The notes beneath the pieces were generated by a model. It was not told the origin of the DNA. It did no database searches and saw nothing but the letters and a program-made list of their open reading frames with translations. Shown here piece by piece: positions 22,765-35,085 of a stretch of DNA of 64,000 bases. The first letter of the stretch is position 1. Every line of letters starts with the position of its first letter. Both the position numbers and the translations under genes were made by a program. Source of the stretch: Ceratotherium simum simum (Eukaryota > Chordata > Mammalia > Perissodactyla > Rhinocerotidae); assembly GCF_000283155.1 (NCBI RefSeq), contig NW_004454216.1:10643736-10707735 (forward strand), read 5' to 3'.

Positions 22765-22992
22765 TGTAACAATCTCGTAACATATATTTGAAAGCTGCTA
22801 AGAGAGTAAATCTTAAAAGTTGTCATTACAAGAAAAAAAAAATTGTAACTATGTGAGGTGATGGATGTTGAGTAAATTTATTGTTGTAATCATTTTGCAG
22901 TATATACATATATCAAATCATTATGTTGTACACCTTAAACTTATAAAAGGTTACATGTCAATTATATCTCAATAAAACTGGAAGAAAAAAAA
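22765..22992 (+). mobile_element. L1 3' terminus, sense (L1MA-like)
   Basis: 'gaaagctgctaagagagtaa', 'aactatgtgaggtgatgga', 'tatcaaatcattatgttgta' and 'tcaattatatctcaataaaa' form a textbook L1MA-type 3'UTR end with an A-rich tail (22982-22991). Confidence 0.88.
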
Positions 22993-23340
22993 TTTGAATA
23001 GTACCCTTGGGAATGTCCATTTTTCCACATAAAACAAGCTGCAAAACTTCTCACTTTTGTTTATAGTGATCACTTTCTTCTAATTTTATTTGTTTTACCA
23101 TTGGCTTGAATGAATTTTTTAAGGTGAAATTATTTACCTTATATATAAATATCTTATAAGGTAAACATAAAATAGTATTGAACACTTTTTGAATTCCTAT
23201 AATATAAAAATTTTATTCATTTTATAAAAAATCACTATACTATGAATTTTAATTTTAATGAGGACAATAAATTACTCAATATAAATCCAGATTCTGCTTT
23301 GTCCTATTAAGTCGGTGAATAAAACATCAAATGAAAATGT
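22993..23340. other. Unassigned AT-rich sequence
   Basis: No gene or repeat recognised. Confidence 0.35.
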
Positions 23341-23410
23341 TTTTCCAAGTTCCCAGGTGATAATGATGCTGCTGATCCTTCAACCACACTTTGAGAACCA
23401 TTGATATAGA
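23341..23410 (+). mobile_element. MER5A 3' fragment
   Basis: 'caggtgataatgatgctgct' and 'ccacactttgagaaccattg' correspond to the 3' half and terminal repeat of MER5A. Confidence 0.7.
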
Positions 23411-23490
23411 TAAGCACAGTAGTTCTAAACTATGGTTGCAACACTACAATCAACAAGGATGGTTTTTTCCCTCCAGATTTTTATTTATTT

Positions 23491-23755
23491 GTTTTATTTG
23501 TTTGTTTGTTTGTTTATATTTTGGTGAGGAAGATTGGCCCTGAGCTAACATCTGTTGTCAGTCATCCTCTTTTTGCTTGAGGAAGATTGACCCTGAGCTA
23601 ATATCTGTGCCAGTCGTCCTTTGTTTTGTATGTGGGTCATTGCCACAGCATGGCTTGACGAGTGGTGTAGGTCCATGCCAGGGATCCACATCTGCGAACC
23701 CAGGGCCACTGAAGTGAAGAGTGTAAAATTAACCACTATGCCACAGGCTAGCCCC
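23491..23755 (-). mobile_element. ERE SINE, antisense, with (TTTG)n tail
   Basis: The tail is a (TTTG)n expansion (about 23491-23515) read as (CAAA)n on the element strand. Two body modules, a 'tttgtatgtgggtcattgcc' centre and a diverged head ('gccacaggctagccc') follow. Flanking 'tttatttattt' occurs at 23480-23490 and 23756-23766 as a likely TSD, in low-complexity context. Head divergence suggests an older member. Confidence 0.9.
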
Positions 23756-23759
23756 TTTA

Positions 23760-24470
23760 TTTATTTTTAATTGTGGTAAAATATACATAACCTAAAATTT
23801 ATCACCTTAACTATTTTAAATGTATAAGTATACTGATAAGTATATTCACATTGTTGTGCAACCAACTTTCAGAAGAGCTCTTTTCATCTTTCAAAACTGA
23901 AACTCTAAACTCAATAAACAGCAACTCCCCATTCTCCCCTAATCCCAAACCCTGGCAATCCCCATTCTACTTTCTGTCTCTATGACATACTTCATATAAG
24001 TGGAATATGTGACTTTTGTGGCTTATTTTCTTATTTCACTTAGCATAACATCCTCAAGGTTCATACAAGTTGTACCATTTGTCAGAATTTTCTTCTTTTT
24101 TAAAACTGAATAGCATTCCATTGTAAGTATATACCATATTTTGTTTATCCACTTATCCATTGATAGACACATGGGTTGCTTCTACTTTTTGGTTATTGTG
24201 ACTAATGCTGCTATAAACATGGGCATACAAATATCTCTTTGAGATCTTGCCTTCAATTCTTTGGGGTATATACCCAGGAGTGGAATTACTGGATCATATG
24301 GTAATTCTATTTTCAATTTTTTAAGAAACTGCTATACTCTTTTCCATAGTGACTGCACATTTCCACTAATGGTACACAAGAGTTTCAATTTCACCACATC
24401 CTCTCCAACACTTGTTATTTTCTGTTTTTTTTTTTATAGTAGTCATCCTAATGGGTATGATGTGATGTGA
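23760..24470 (-). mobile_element. L1 LINE 3' half, antisense
   Basis: 'aattgtggtaaaatatacat', 'acttcatataagtggaatat', 'cacttagcataacatcctca', 'ggttattgtgactaatgctg', 'tgggcatacaaatatctctt' and 'cccaggagtggaattactgg' are the antisense 3'UTR and ORF2 C-terminal landmarks in order. The reading frame is broken. It abuts the ERE on its left. Confidence 0.88.
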
Positions 24471-24839
24471 AATTTTTTTATGAAACCAAAGCATACTGAA
24501 GTTAAGTAACTTAAGAAAAATTGCTGCAAGATAGTCTCTAGTGTCCTCAGTCTTTTCTTTTTTCCTGATACAAATATTCAAAGCTAGAATTTTATTTTAG
24601 CTATATAGTTATTTTAGGATATTACACATGATTTCTTAAATACAACCTTTTAGCATGAAATTCAGTATTGACTAAAATAATACTTTTACCATGTTACTAA
24701 AATAGTGGTGATGATTATTAATGTCACTGATGATGTGCCCCAATAGCAAAAGCAATAGGGACATGAAAATGAGAGACTTTTCTTCAGATCTCATTTCTAC
24801 AAATTCTGCATGTTGTTATTGAATGGTATTTCTTAGGTA

Positions 24840-24925
24840 AATTTCATGGCCCCAGCTCCGTTACTGACTAGTTGTGTGACTTGGGGCAAGATTCTTATTG
24901 TCCCTATGTTTTGACTTCTAAAAAA
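24840..24925 (+). mobile_element. MIR fragment, sense
   Basis: 'ccgttactgactagttgtgt' and 'gacttggggcaagattctta' match the MIR core. Confidence 0.65.
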
Positions 24926-24974
24926 TCTCCAAGAAACTTTCCACCTCCATTTTTTTTTAGTGGTGGTATAGAGA

Positions 24975-25090
24975 TTTTTCTTTCTTTCTTACTTTTTCTT
25001 TCTTTCTTCCTTCTTTCCTTCCTTTCTTCCTTCCTTCCTTCCTTCTTTCATTCTTTCTCTCTTTTTTTGTCTCTCTTTCTTTCTTTCTTC
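24975..25090. repeat. Long CTTT/CCTT pyrimidine microsatellite
   Basis: Over 110 bp of nearly pure pyrimidine on the plus strand made of ctttctt and ccttccttcc blocks with few interruptions. A 96-codon frame across it is a low-complexity artefact rich in Phe, Ser and Leu. Confidence 0.95.
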
Positions 25091-25139
25091 TACATAGAAG
25101 TAGCTTATTGCTATATAATTTTGATTTATGAATATACCC

Positions 25140-25185
25140 ATGTTATATTGAGATATAATTGACATATATTATTGTACTAGTTTTA
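25140..25185 (-). mobile_element. L1 3'UTR scrap, antisense
   Basis: 'atattgagatataattgaca' is the same L1 3'UTR motif found at 46890-46909. Confidence 0.55.
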
Positions 25186-25994
25186 TCCACCTCCCATTTT
25201 GACGATGTGATTTAAATTATCCTGGGATGAAGGATATTTTATCTGCAGAAGTTTTAAGACAAAGAAACACAAATCCAAAGAGGCCAACAAGTTATCTTGG
25301 GATCCCACATGCCCCTGGGTCTGAAAACAAACATTAAATAGATTTTCTATGTACATCCTGGGAAATCTACTCCTTTGGGGTATTCTTTCCACTATGAACT
25401 ACTTGTTAAATTAATAACAAGTAGCCGTTGAGTGGATAATGGATATACTTAGTACTGAGAGGAATTAGACATGAAAGACTCACCACGAGGAAGTTTAAAA
25501 TTTGATATGGGCTCTGAACAAATCAATATATGCAAGTGAACAAACTGATAGACACTATTTCCCATTGAATTTGTAAACTAACCTTGTATCTCTCTTCTTG
25601 AGACATTTAAGATCTAATTTTTAAAAATGAAAATATTTTTAAATAATATAAAGTACATACATGTTGCTGGACAATTCACTTTGGAGATGGGTATTGCAAA
25701 ACTAATTTTTAAATATAAGCCCTGGCTGGGTTGATTAAGTATATATTTGAAAGAGAAATTAGATGTATAAGTTTTTAGAGGAGATAATTTTTTAAAAAAT
25801 GAAAACTATATCAAAAAATAAAAAAAAAATTATATAAAAAATTATATCAAATTTGATGAACATATTTTATCTCCCTAGAGAAAAGTTGCCCTGAAATGTG
25901 ATGAGATAAAAATAGGAAAATAAGACTTAAGGAATACAAACAGGAGGTAATTTAGAGCCATGGTTGGTTCCTTCGTCAAGTGATTACTAATCAT
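25186..25994. other. Unassigned AT-rich sequence
   Basis: No gene. A/T-only imperfect repeats around 25805-25850. Short minus frames (25183-25392, 25875-26066) have no recognisable domain. Confidence 0.4.
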
Positions 25995-26185
25995 GAGAGG
26001 CAGAAGATTGTATTCGTTAAGCATGCAGACCAGATCCCCTATGTTGGAGTCCTGATTCTTCCACACACCTGCTCAATGATCTTAAGCAAATGGTTATACC
26101 TCTCTGTGTCTTAGTTTTCTCATCTGTCAAATAGGAATTAAAATATCTACATTATAAAGTTATTTCAAAGAATCAAATTGATTTT
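25995..26185 (+). mobile_element. MIR SINE, sense
   Basis: 'gttggagtcctgattcttcc', 'aatgatcttaagcaaatggt' and 'ttagttttctcatctgtcaa' give a sense MIR from head to core. Confidence 0.83.
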
Positions 26186-27164
26186 TTATAAAATGTTTGC
26201 AATTTTAATGAATAATAGATAGATGGATACATAGTTTCCTGAATGTCCCTAGCACTCACATGCTTATAGTTACAAGTGAGATCTCTGAAATTTCCCTGGA
26301 CTATACATGGTCCAGGTAGAAAATTGCACACCTGTAACCTTGCTCCTCTTAAATTAGTGGTTATCTATCTTTGGCACCTATAGAAACTTGCCAACTTTAT
26401 AAAATCATACTTTTAATAAATAAAACAATACTTTAATTGCTTCAAATGATTATCTTAGTGCTACCAATAAGATAAACATTAATTAGAATCTTTCAACAAA
26501 CTACCTCTGTTTAACTAGATGATACACGGCTCGAATCATTAGTCAGATTCCACCTCTCATCAGCTTCATATTCTACTCATTCTCTCTACTAAATTAAAAA
26601 AAATCTATTTCACATTTATTCGTGAAAATGGCAGCAACTATTTGGCAGCCCTAATATCTGAGCATTTCAATTAAATGCAGATGTGGAAATTATAAAGAGA
26701 TTTCTCATGGAAGACTATATGCAACCCTCTTTGGCATGCCTGAGAAAGAAAATAAATTAAAGGCAGCCTTTACAAACCCTTAAAATAATCTATTCCTTAG
26801 AGCAGCCCTCTCTACTTTTAGCCACTTGCTAAGTTAATACTTCCTTCCTAAACAGACATGGGTGAAGAATTGGTATACCTAGCAGAGGGGAATTATAAAC
26901 AAATTACTTGAACTATTGAAACATGAAATATATTTTAAAGTTTCAGTTTGGGATAGTAGTGATGGGTGCCCATTCCATTCTTTTGTTTTATTTAGATCTA
27001 GAAAGTATTTTTGTGTTTGTAGGCTCTCCTGTAGATTTTTATGAAGTTTTTAATGGTTGAAAATTCATATATAAATGGTAATAGAGATAAAAATAATGAA
27101 AATTAACATTGAATCCTTAAGACATGCTGGAGATACTGAGTCCTTTTATATATATTTAATTTAA
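26186..27164. other. Unassigned AT-rich sequence
   Basis: No gene or confidently named repeat. Confidence 0.4.
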
Positions 27165-27380
27165 AGATATTATGATTTACATATATTATCTCTTTTAACC
27201 ATTACAAAAACACTTTGAGGTAAATACTATTATTGTTCTCACTTTTTATATATGATGAAACTGAGGCATAGAGAAGTTGAGAAATTTGTACTAGGGCACA
27301 CAATAAGCAAGTGAGGGGCAGGATTTAAACCAATTCAGCCTGACTCCAGAATCTACACTCTTAATTGCCACAACATACTT
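27165..27380 (-). mobile_element. MIR SINE, antisense
   Basis: 'taaccattacaaaaacactt', 'gatgaaactgaggcatagag', 'gtactagggcacacaataag' and 'cagcctgactccagaatcta' give an almost complete reversed MIR. Confidence 0.87.
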
Positions 27381-29673
27381 TGTACTTAGGATTCTTTCCT
27401 TTCAAGTGATAAAATACCACATTCAAATGGCTAAAGAAAAAAAAAAACTAAAAACTTTTGGCAAATGTGGCTTCAATCACAAATAAATCCATTGGCTCAA
27501 ATAATATCCTAGGGACTTGACCAAGCCTTCTCCATATCTCAGATCTGTTTCCTTTTGGCTCCATTTTCAAGCAAACTCTTCTCTTGAGTTGGCAATGGCT
27601 GCAATTCTCTCCTCTCAAAACGTCCATCTGAGAGGAGAGATAGAGGAGGGGAAGAACCTTTTTCTTCCCAATAGTTACAGAGAAATCTTCTGTCACATGC
27701 TCACATTTTTATCAATTGCTATTGCCCTGTAATCAGTGGGTCTGAGTCACTGAGTCTTCGTCACCTGCTCATCCAGAGTTGAGTCAAACAGCGTACTTGA
27801 ATATGTACACACTAAAATAGCTGTGATGGAAAATATTCACATTTTTCATTATGTCCTTCAACACTAAATCAAGATCTATTGATGACAGCCAGCTTTCTTC
27901 ATAAATAAAGGAATAAATAAATTATCATCTAGCTCTCATCGTTCAAAAATGTGCCATAAACCTCTATCCTTTCTGCATACATAGCTAGCTGGTGCTCTAT
28001 TAGTTTGATACCATTGCACCTGTTCTAGTCAACCCAATGGCTCACAAAATAATCATTAAATGAATAAATTAAAAGAAAAACTATTCTCTTGTATTATAGG
28101 CTTTCAGTGATGAACAGAAGAAAAAATGGTCAAGCAATTCTCACTCCTATAAATACAGATACAATGTGTTGATTCATCCTCAGTAAATCAATAGTTTTAT
28201 TCAAACTGAAGTAAAATATACACTAGTAATTATCCTTTTACCTTTTACATCATATATTGACATAATGTGATTTCCAAAATTATCACCTGAGAAAAGATTG
28301 CTTTTTTTTTAAATCATAATATTAACTGTGTATTCCAGTTCTTAACATCCTCAGCAGTTATGTGGCTTGTAATAATTTTTTCCCTTCAGGAGTGTATCTT
28401 AGAATGATATTTCTGTATTTTTTGTCTTTTCTCTGCCTTTTTGCATCCAATAATTAATTTCCTTTGTTCTTGGAAAACTTGATTGTTTTGCCAAAGATCT
28501 TACCCTGCTAAATTTGAAAAAGACATGTCACTAATCGACAGCATTTTATATTAGAAAATACACCGATAAGTAAGAGCAAAAAGATTATAAGCCCAATAAA
28601 TTTCAGTTTTCAGTTATTCACGAAGTTTTCCACAGTTCACTTTTCTTTCACTTTATGCTTACAGATTTACTTGTCCCAGAACATAAAAATTCATATTCTG
28701 TACTTACAATGGAACACCAAACACTATTACACTTTATAATATTATTCCAAGCTGTAATAATATTTATGTAATATTCATGTGATAATTTTCATCAGGCAGC
28801 CTGTTAGTCAGTAAACTAATAAAATTAATCTCCTGCAAAAGTGACTATTCCAGTATAAACCAACAGCATAAATGTCATCATGTTTTTGCAATTGTGCAAT
28901 GCGGCATTCACACACCAACCACTGGGAATACCTAGTGTAAAATACCATGGAGGAAACTTACACACCTAGAAGCTGCAGAGTGCATGGTTCTCTCATTCTC
29001 TTGTCATCTCTGTGGAAATGGCTTCTTGTGTCAAGCTTAGCTAGATGCACCGGAGAAAGTGTCTGGGAAGGAATGAGTTAGAGCAACTGTAATATATTTC
29101 TTCCCCAATTACCAGTGAGGGGGGTGAGGGATGCTAATAAAATAAGGGGGGAAAATAAAATAAGGCAGACAATCCAGTAAAATTTTCTTGTAAACATAAC
29201 TGGACCTGCAGGTAAATAGACTAATAGTGTATTCTAGAAGAATCTTCACCTTTGGAATGCTATGAGTAGGATGTCCCTGATTTAGGATTGCCTAATGTAA
29301 ACACATCTAAAATCTATAGATTTAAGAGTCAGTCATGTCTCCCTGGAGAACATCACATATACCCTGAGCTATAAACTGGAGATCTTTCATAACTTAAATG
29401 CTCCCAGTTGTATGAGGTGACCCTTAAACCTGATTAGATTCCTCTTCATATATTATTCTGAGGCAAAAAGTATGTGTCCAATGCAGAAAGGAAGAAACTG
29501 GGGAGTCCTGTTGTACATCCCAGACTTTTCCTTATTTCTTCTTTCTCAATTTCACTTGATTGCTTGTATTTTTGAAATTATTAGTAAAGGTGATACTTGA
29601 TAAGATTTTAGATTTCTTTGAGTTTGATCTGACAATCTGGTTCTTTATTTTACCTCAGATCCCTTTTAATTTA
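27381..29673. other. Unassigned sequence
   Basis: No gene recognised. Opposed frames of 82 codons (minus, 27448-27696) and 71 codons (plus, 27517-27732) overlap each other and have no domain. The part at 27420-27740 may be an unrecognised old repeat. Purine-rich patches near 29115-29165. Confidence 0.4.
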
Positions 29674-29692
29674 ACACACACACACACACACA
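29674..29692. repeat. (AC)n microsatellite
   Basis: About nine perfect AC units followed by an interrupted 'aatcacacaca' end. Confidence 0.9.
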
Positions 29693-29709
29693 ATCACACA
29701 CATTTTAGT

Positions 29710-29922
29710 AATATATAGAGATGAAATAAAACTACAAAATTTAAACAAGGAATAAAGAACAGAGAATTCAGGATGATGGTTAACTTGGGCGAAGGGAGGC
29801 AAGGGGATGAGTTGATAGGAGGGCAAGATCAGGTGGTCAGAAGTAGATTATTGTCAATGTCTTAGTTTTTGTTTGGAGTGGTGATTGCATGGGTGCTTAT
29901 TGCATTATTAAAAATATTAAGT
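29710..29922 (+). mobile_element. Probable ancient L1 3'UTR scrap, sense
   Basis: 'aggatgatggttaacttggg' followed by a G/A-rich stretch and 'gtgattgcatgggtgcttat' resembles the 'gtggttacctctgggg' 3'UTR pattern of old L1 elements. Diverged. Confidence 0.45.
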
Positions 29923-29924
29923 TA

Positions 29925-30474
29925 AAATCAAAGTGAGATATCACCTCACACTTGTTAGAATAGCTATTATCAAAAAGACAAGACATAAGTGTTGGTGAGG
30001 ATGTGGAGAAAAGGGAACCCTTGTGCATTTTGGTGGGAATGGAAATTGGTGGAGCCACTATGGAAAACAGTACGGAGGTTCCTCAAAAAATTAAAAATAT
30101 AACTACCATAAGATCCAGCAATCTCACTTCTGGGTGTATACCTAAAGGAAATGAAAATAGTATATCTAAAAGATCTCTACTCCTATGCTCACTGCAGCAT
30201 TATGAACAATAGCCAAGATATGGAAACAACCTAAGTGGCCATCAACAGATAAAGATGTGGATAAAGATGTGGTATATATATACAATAGAATGTTGTTCAG
30301 CCATGAGAAAGAAGGAAATCCTGCCATTTACAACAACACGAATGGACTTTGAGGGCATTATGCTAATGAAATAAGCCAGAGAAAGACAAATAATGCATGG
30401 CATCACTTATACGTGGGATCTAAAAAAAAGAAAAAAAGCCAAACTTATAGAAACAGAAAGTAGAAAAGTTGTTG
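29925..30474 (+). mobile_element. L1 fragment, sense (ORF2 C-terminus and start of 3'UTR)
   Basis: 'gtgagatatcacctcacact', 'agtgttggtgaggatgtgga', 'ccagcaatctcacttctggg', 'agccaagatatggaaacaac' and 'gaatggactttgagggcatt' are the C-terminal ORF2 landmarks in order, ending in 3'UTR-like 'cttatagaaacagaaagtag'. It joins directly to ORF2 endonuclease sequence at about 30475, so it is a separate insertion upstream of the larger L1. A 12-bp direct duplication ('agataaagatgtgg') occurs at 30248-30270. Confidence 0.85.
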
Positions 30475-32920
30475 TCAGCATACAGACTGAAAGTGAAAGG
30501 ATGGGAAAAGATATTCCATACAAATAGAAATGGAAAAAAAGATGGATAGCATTATTTATATCGACAAAATAAACTTTAAAACAAAGACTGTAACAAGAGA
30601 CAATATCATTACATAATGAGAAAAGGATCAACCCAACAAGAGGATATAACACTTGTAAATATCTATGCATTCAACATAGGAGCACCTGAATACATAATGC
30701 AAATATTAACAGACATAAAGGGAGAAATAGACAGTAGGGGACTTACATCAATGGATAGCTCAGGTAGAAAATCAACAAGGAAACATGGCTTTAAATGACA
30801 TATTAGACCAGATGGACTTAATAGATATATACAAAACATTCCATCAAAAAATAGCAGAATACACATTCTTTTCAAGTGCACATGGAACATTCTCCAGGAT
30901 AGATCATATGTTAGGCCATAAAACAAGTCTCAATAAATTTAAGAAGATTCAAATCATATCAAGCATCTTTTTTGACCACAATGATATGAAACTAGAAAAC
31001 AATTACAAGAAGAAAACTGTAAAAAGCAGAAACATGTGGAGGCTAAGCAACATGTTACTAAACAACCAATGGGTCGATGAAGAAATCAAAAAAGAAATTT
31101 AAAAAATACCTTCAGACAAAGGAAAATGGAAACACAATGTTCCAAAATCTATGATATGCAGCAAAAGCAGTTCTAAGAGTGAAGTTTGCAGCAACACAGG
31201 CCTACCTTAGGAAACAAGAAAAATCTAAACAAACAATCTAATGTTACACCTAAAGGAATTAGAAAAAGAGGAACAAACAAAGCCCATAGTTAGTCGAAGG
31301 AAAGAAATAAAGATCAAAGTGGAAATAAATGAAATAGAGACTAAAAAGAAGAAAGAGAAAAGATCAATGAAACTAAGTTCTTTGAAAAGATAAAATTGAT
31401 AAACCTTTAGCCATGTTCATCAAGAGAAAAAGAGAGAGGCCCCAAATAAATAAAATCAAAAATGAAAGAGGAGATGTTACAAATGACACCACAGAAATAC
31501 AAAGGATCATAATAAACTAATAAGAACAATTTTACACCAACAAATTGGACAACCTAGAATAAATGGATAAATTCCTAGAAACACACACTCTTCAAAGACT
31601 GAATCAAGAAGAAATAGAAAATCTGAACAGACCGATCACTAGTAATGAAATTGAATCAGTAATCAAAAAACTCCAAACAAAAGTCCAGGACTAGATAGCT
31701 TCATAGGTGAATTCTACCAAATTCTACCAACTCTTCTTTAAAGAAGAGTTGATACCTACCCTTCTCAAATTATTTCAAAAAATTGAAGAGGAAGGAAGAC
31801 TTCCAAACTTATTCTATGAGACCAGCATTATCCTGACACCAAAACCAGACAAAGACACTATAAAAAAAAAAAAAAAAACACCAAAATTACAGGCCAACAT
31901 CACTGGTGAACATAGATGCAAAAATCCTCAACAAAATATTAGGCAACTGAATTCAACAACACATTAGAAGGATCGTGCATCGTGATCAAGAGGGATTTAT
32001 CCCAGGGATACAAGGATGGTTCAATATCTGCAAATCAATCAACATGATACACTACATTAACAAAATGAAAAATAAAAATTATGTGATCATCTTAATAGAT
32101 GTAGAAAACACATTCAACAAAATTCAACATCCATTTATGATAAAAACTCTCAACAAAGCAGGTATGGAAGAAACAAACTTCAACATAATAAAGGCCATAT
32201 ATGACAAACCTAAAGCTAATATTATACTGAAAAGTGAAAAGCTGAAAGCTTTTCCTCTAAGACTAGGAAAAAGACAAGGATGCTCACTCTCAACACTTTT
32301 ATTCAACATAGTATTAGAAGTCCTAGCTACAGCAATCAGACAAGAAAAAGAAATAAAAAACATCCCAATTGGAATGGAAGACGTAAAACCATCACTATTT
32401 GCAGATGACATGATACCATATACAGAAAACTCCAAAAATTCCACCAAAAAATATGAGAACTAATAAATGAATTCATTAAAGCTGCAGGATACAAAATCAA
32501 TCTACAGAAATCTGTTGCATTTCTATACACTGATAATGACAACCAGAAATAGAAATTAGAAAAAACAATCCCATTTACAATTGCATCAAAATGAATAAAA
32601 TACCTAGAAATAAATTTAACCAAGAAGGTGAAAGATCTATACTCTGAAAACTATAAGACATTGATGAAAGAAACTGAAAAAGAAACAATTAAATGGAAAG
32701 ATATTTTGTGCTCATGGATTGGAAGAATTAATATCACTAAAATGTCCATACAACCCAAAGCAATCTACAGATTCAATGCAATCTCTATCAAATTACCAAT
32801 TGCATTTTTCACAGAACTAGAACAAATAATCCTAAAATTTGTATGGAACAACAAAGGACCCCAAATAGCCAAAGCAATCTTGAGAAAGAAGAACAAACCT
32901 GGAGGTATCACGTTCCCTGA

Positions 32921-33013
<93 letters not shown>

Positions 33014-33333
33014 TAAATAAACCCACACATATGACCAATTAATCTACAACAAAGGAGGCAAGAATATACAATAGGGAAAACATGGTCTCTTCAAAAAATG
33101 GTGTTGGGAAAACTGGACAACTACATGCAAAAGAATGAAACTGGACCACTTTCTTACACTATATACAAAAATAAACTCAAAATGGATTAAAGACTTACAT
33201 GTAACACCTGAAACCATAAAACTCCCAGAAGAAAGCATAGGCAGTAATCTCTTTGACATCAATCTCAGCAATATTTTTTTGGATCTGTCTCCTCAGGCAA
33301 AGGCTACAAAAGCAAAAATAAACAAATAGGACT

Positions 33334-33354
33334 ACATCAAACTAAAAAGCTTTT
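33334..33354. repeat. Target-site duplication, left copy
   Basis: These 21 bp recur at 33572-33592 with a single a/g difference. The sequence is L1 ORF2 DNA, proving that the ERE landed in a pre-existing L1. Confidence 0.92.
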
Positions 33355-33571
33355 TTTTTTCTTTTGTGAGGAAGACTAGCCCTGAGCTAACATCTGATGC
33401 CAATCCTCCCCTTTTTTCTTGAGGAAGATTGGCCCTGGGCTATCATCTGTGCCCATCCTCCTCTACTTTATACGGAATGCCACCACAGCATGGCTTAGCA
33501 AGAACCTGCAAACCCCGGGCCGCTGCAGCAGAGCATGCACACTTAACCACTGCGCCACTGGGCTGGCCCCA
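33355..33571 (-). mobile_element. ERE SINE, antisense, nested in L1 ORF2
   Basis: T-run tail at the left, 'gtgaggaagactagccctga' and 'gaggaagattggccctgggc' modules, 'ctctactttatacggaatgc' centre, and a head ending 'actgggctggccc'. The centre-to-head part is shorter than in other copies, missing sequence after 'gcatggcttagcaag'. A 21-bp near-perfect TSD flanks it, so the SINE is younger than the host L1. Confidence 0.96.
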
Positions 33572-34152
33572 ACATCAAACTAAAAGGCTTTTGCACAATG
33601 AAGGAAACTATCAATAAAGCTAAAAGGCAACCTTCTGAATGGGAGAATATATTTGCAAATGATATTTCTGATAAGGGGTTAATATCCAAAATATATAAAG
33701 GAACGCATACAACTCAATGTCAAAAAACAAACAATCTGATTAAAAAATGAGCAGAGAACCTAAAAAGACATTTTTCCAAAGAAGACATACAGAAGGCCAG
33801 CAGACATATGAAAAGATGCTCAACATCACTAGTCATCAGGGAAATGCAAATCAAAACCACAATGAGATATCACCACACACCCATCAGAATGGCTATCAAA
33901 AAGACAACAAATAATAAGTGTTGGCATGGATGTGGATAAAAGAGAACCCTCGTACACTGTTATGGGAATGTAAATTGGTGCAGCTACTGTGGAAAACAAT
34001 ATAGAGCTTCCTCAAAAATTAAAAATAGAATTACCAGACGATCCAGCAATTCCACTCTGGGTATTTATCTGAAGAAAACAAAAACAATAACTCAAAAAGA
34101 TATATGCACCTCTGTGCTCACTGCAACATTATTTACAATAGCCAAGATATGA

Positions 34153-34275
<123 letters not shown>

Positions 34276-34330
34276 TGAAATCTTGCCATTTGCGACCACA
34301 TGGATGGACCTAGAGAGTATTATGCTAAGT

Positions 34331-34709
34331 GAAATAAGTCAGACAGAGATAGACAAATGCCATATGATTTCACTTACATGTAGAATCTAAAAACCAAAAC
34401 AAACAAAGAAACAAAACAAAACAGAAACAAACATAGATACAAAGAACAAACTGGTGGTCATCAGAAGAAAGAAGGTGGTGGGATGGGCAAAGGGGAACTT
34501 CCAGTTATAAAGTAAATCAGTCATGGGGATGTAATGTATAGCATACGGAATATAGTTAATAATATTGTAACAACTTTGCATGGTGACAGATGGTTACTGG
34601 ACTTGTCATGGTGATCATTTTGTAATGTATATAGATGTCGAATCACTATGTTGTACACCTGAAACTAATAATATTGTATGTCAACTATACTCAATTAAAA
34701 ATAATAGTG
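34331..34709 (+). mobile_element. L1 3'UTR, sense
   Basis: Follows the ORF2 pseudogene directly: 'gtcagacagagatagacaaa', 'ggtggtcatcagaagaaaga', 'catggggatgtaatgtatag', 'atgttgtacacctgaaac' and a final 'caattaaaaataatag'. It has the layout of a young-type equine L1 3' end. An A-rich stretch 34728-34750 may be its tail. Confidence 0.88.
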
Positions 34710-34784
34710 CCTCTGGGCACATGGTAAAACAAAAACAAAAAAAAAAAAGGAAAGGTAGAGGGTTGGGGAAATAGGGAGAGCTTG

Positions 34785-35085
34785 GCAAAAGAGTTCAAAC
34801 TTTTTGCTATAAGATGAGTAAGGTCTGGGGATCTAATGTATAGCACGGTGACTGTAGTTGATAACACTATATTGCATAACTGAAATTTACCGAGAGTAAA
34901 TTTCTCTCCAAATGTTCTCACCAAAAAAAGATAAGCATGTGACGTGATGGATGTGTTAATTAACTCGATGAGGGGAATCCTTTCACAATGTATACTATAT
35001 GTATATCAAATCATCAGATGTACACATTAAATATCTTACAATTTTTATGTCAATTACTTCTCAATAAAGCTAAAATAAAATAAAA
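34785..35085 (+). mobile_element. Second L1 3' terminus, sense (L1MA-like)
   Basis: 'gggatctaatgtatagcacg', 'cactatattgcataactgaa', 'gtgacgtgatggatgtgtta', 'tatcaaatcatcagatgtac' and 'ttctcaataaagctaaaata' are an older L1 3'UTR end. It is likely the pre-existing element into which, or beside which, the L1 at 30475-34709 inserted. Confidence 0.87.

Noticed and set aside
24872..25162. 96-codon frame rich in Phe/Ser/Leu
   Set aside because: It translates the CTTT/CCTT microsatellite and is a low-complexity artefact.
27448..27732. Overlapping 82- and 71-codon opposed frames
   Set aside because: They occupy the same bases on both strands, have no domain and probably lie in an old repeat.
31975..32463. 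Functional reverse transcriptase gene
   Set aside because: The frame is one fragment of an L1 ORF2 with frameshifts and stops on both sides, an endonuclease deletion upstream and a SINE insertion downstream.
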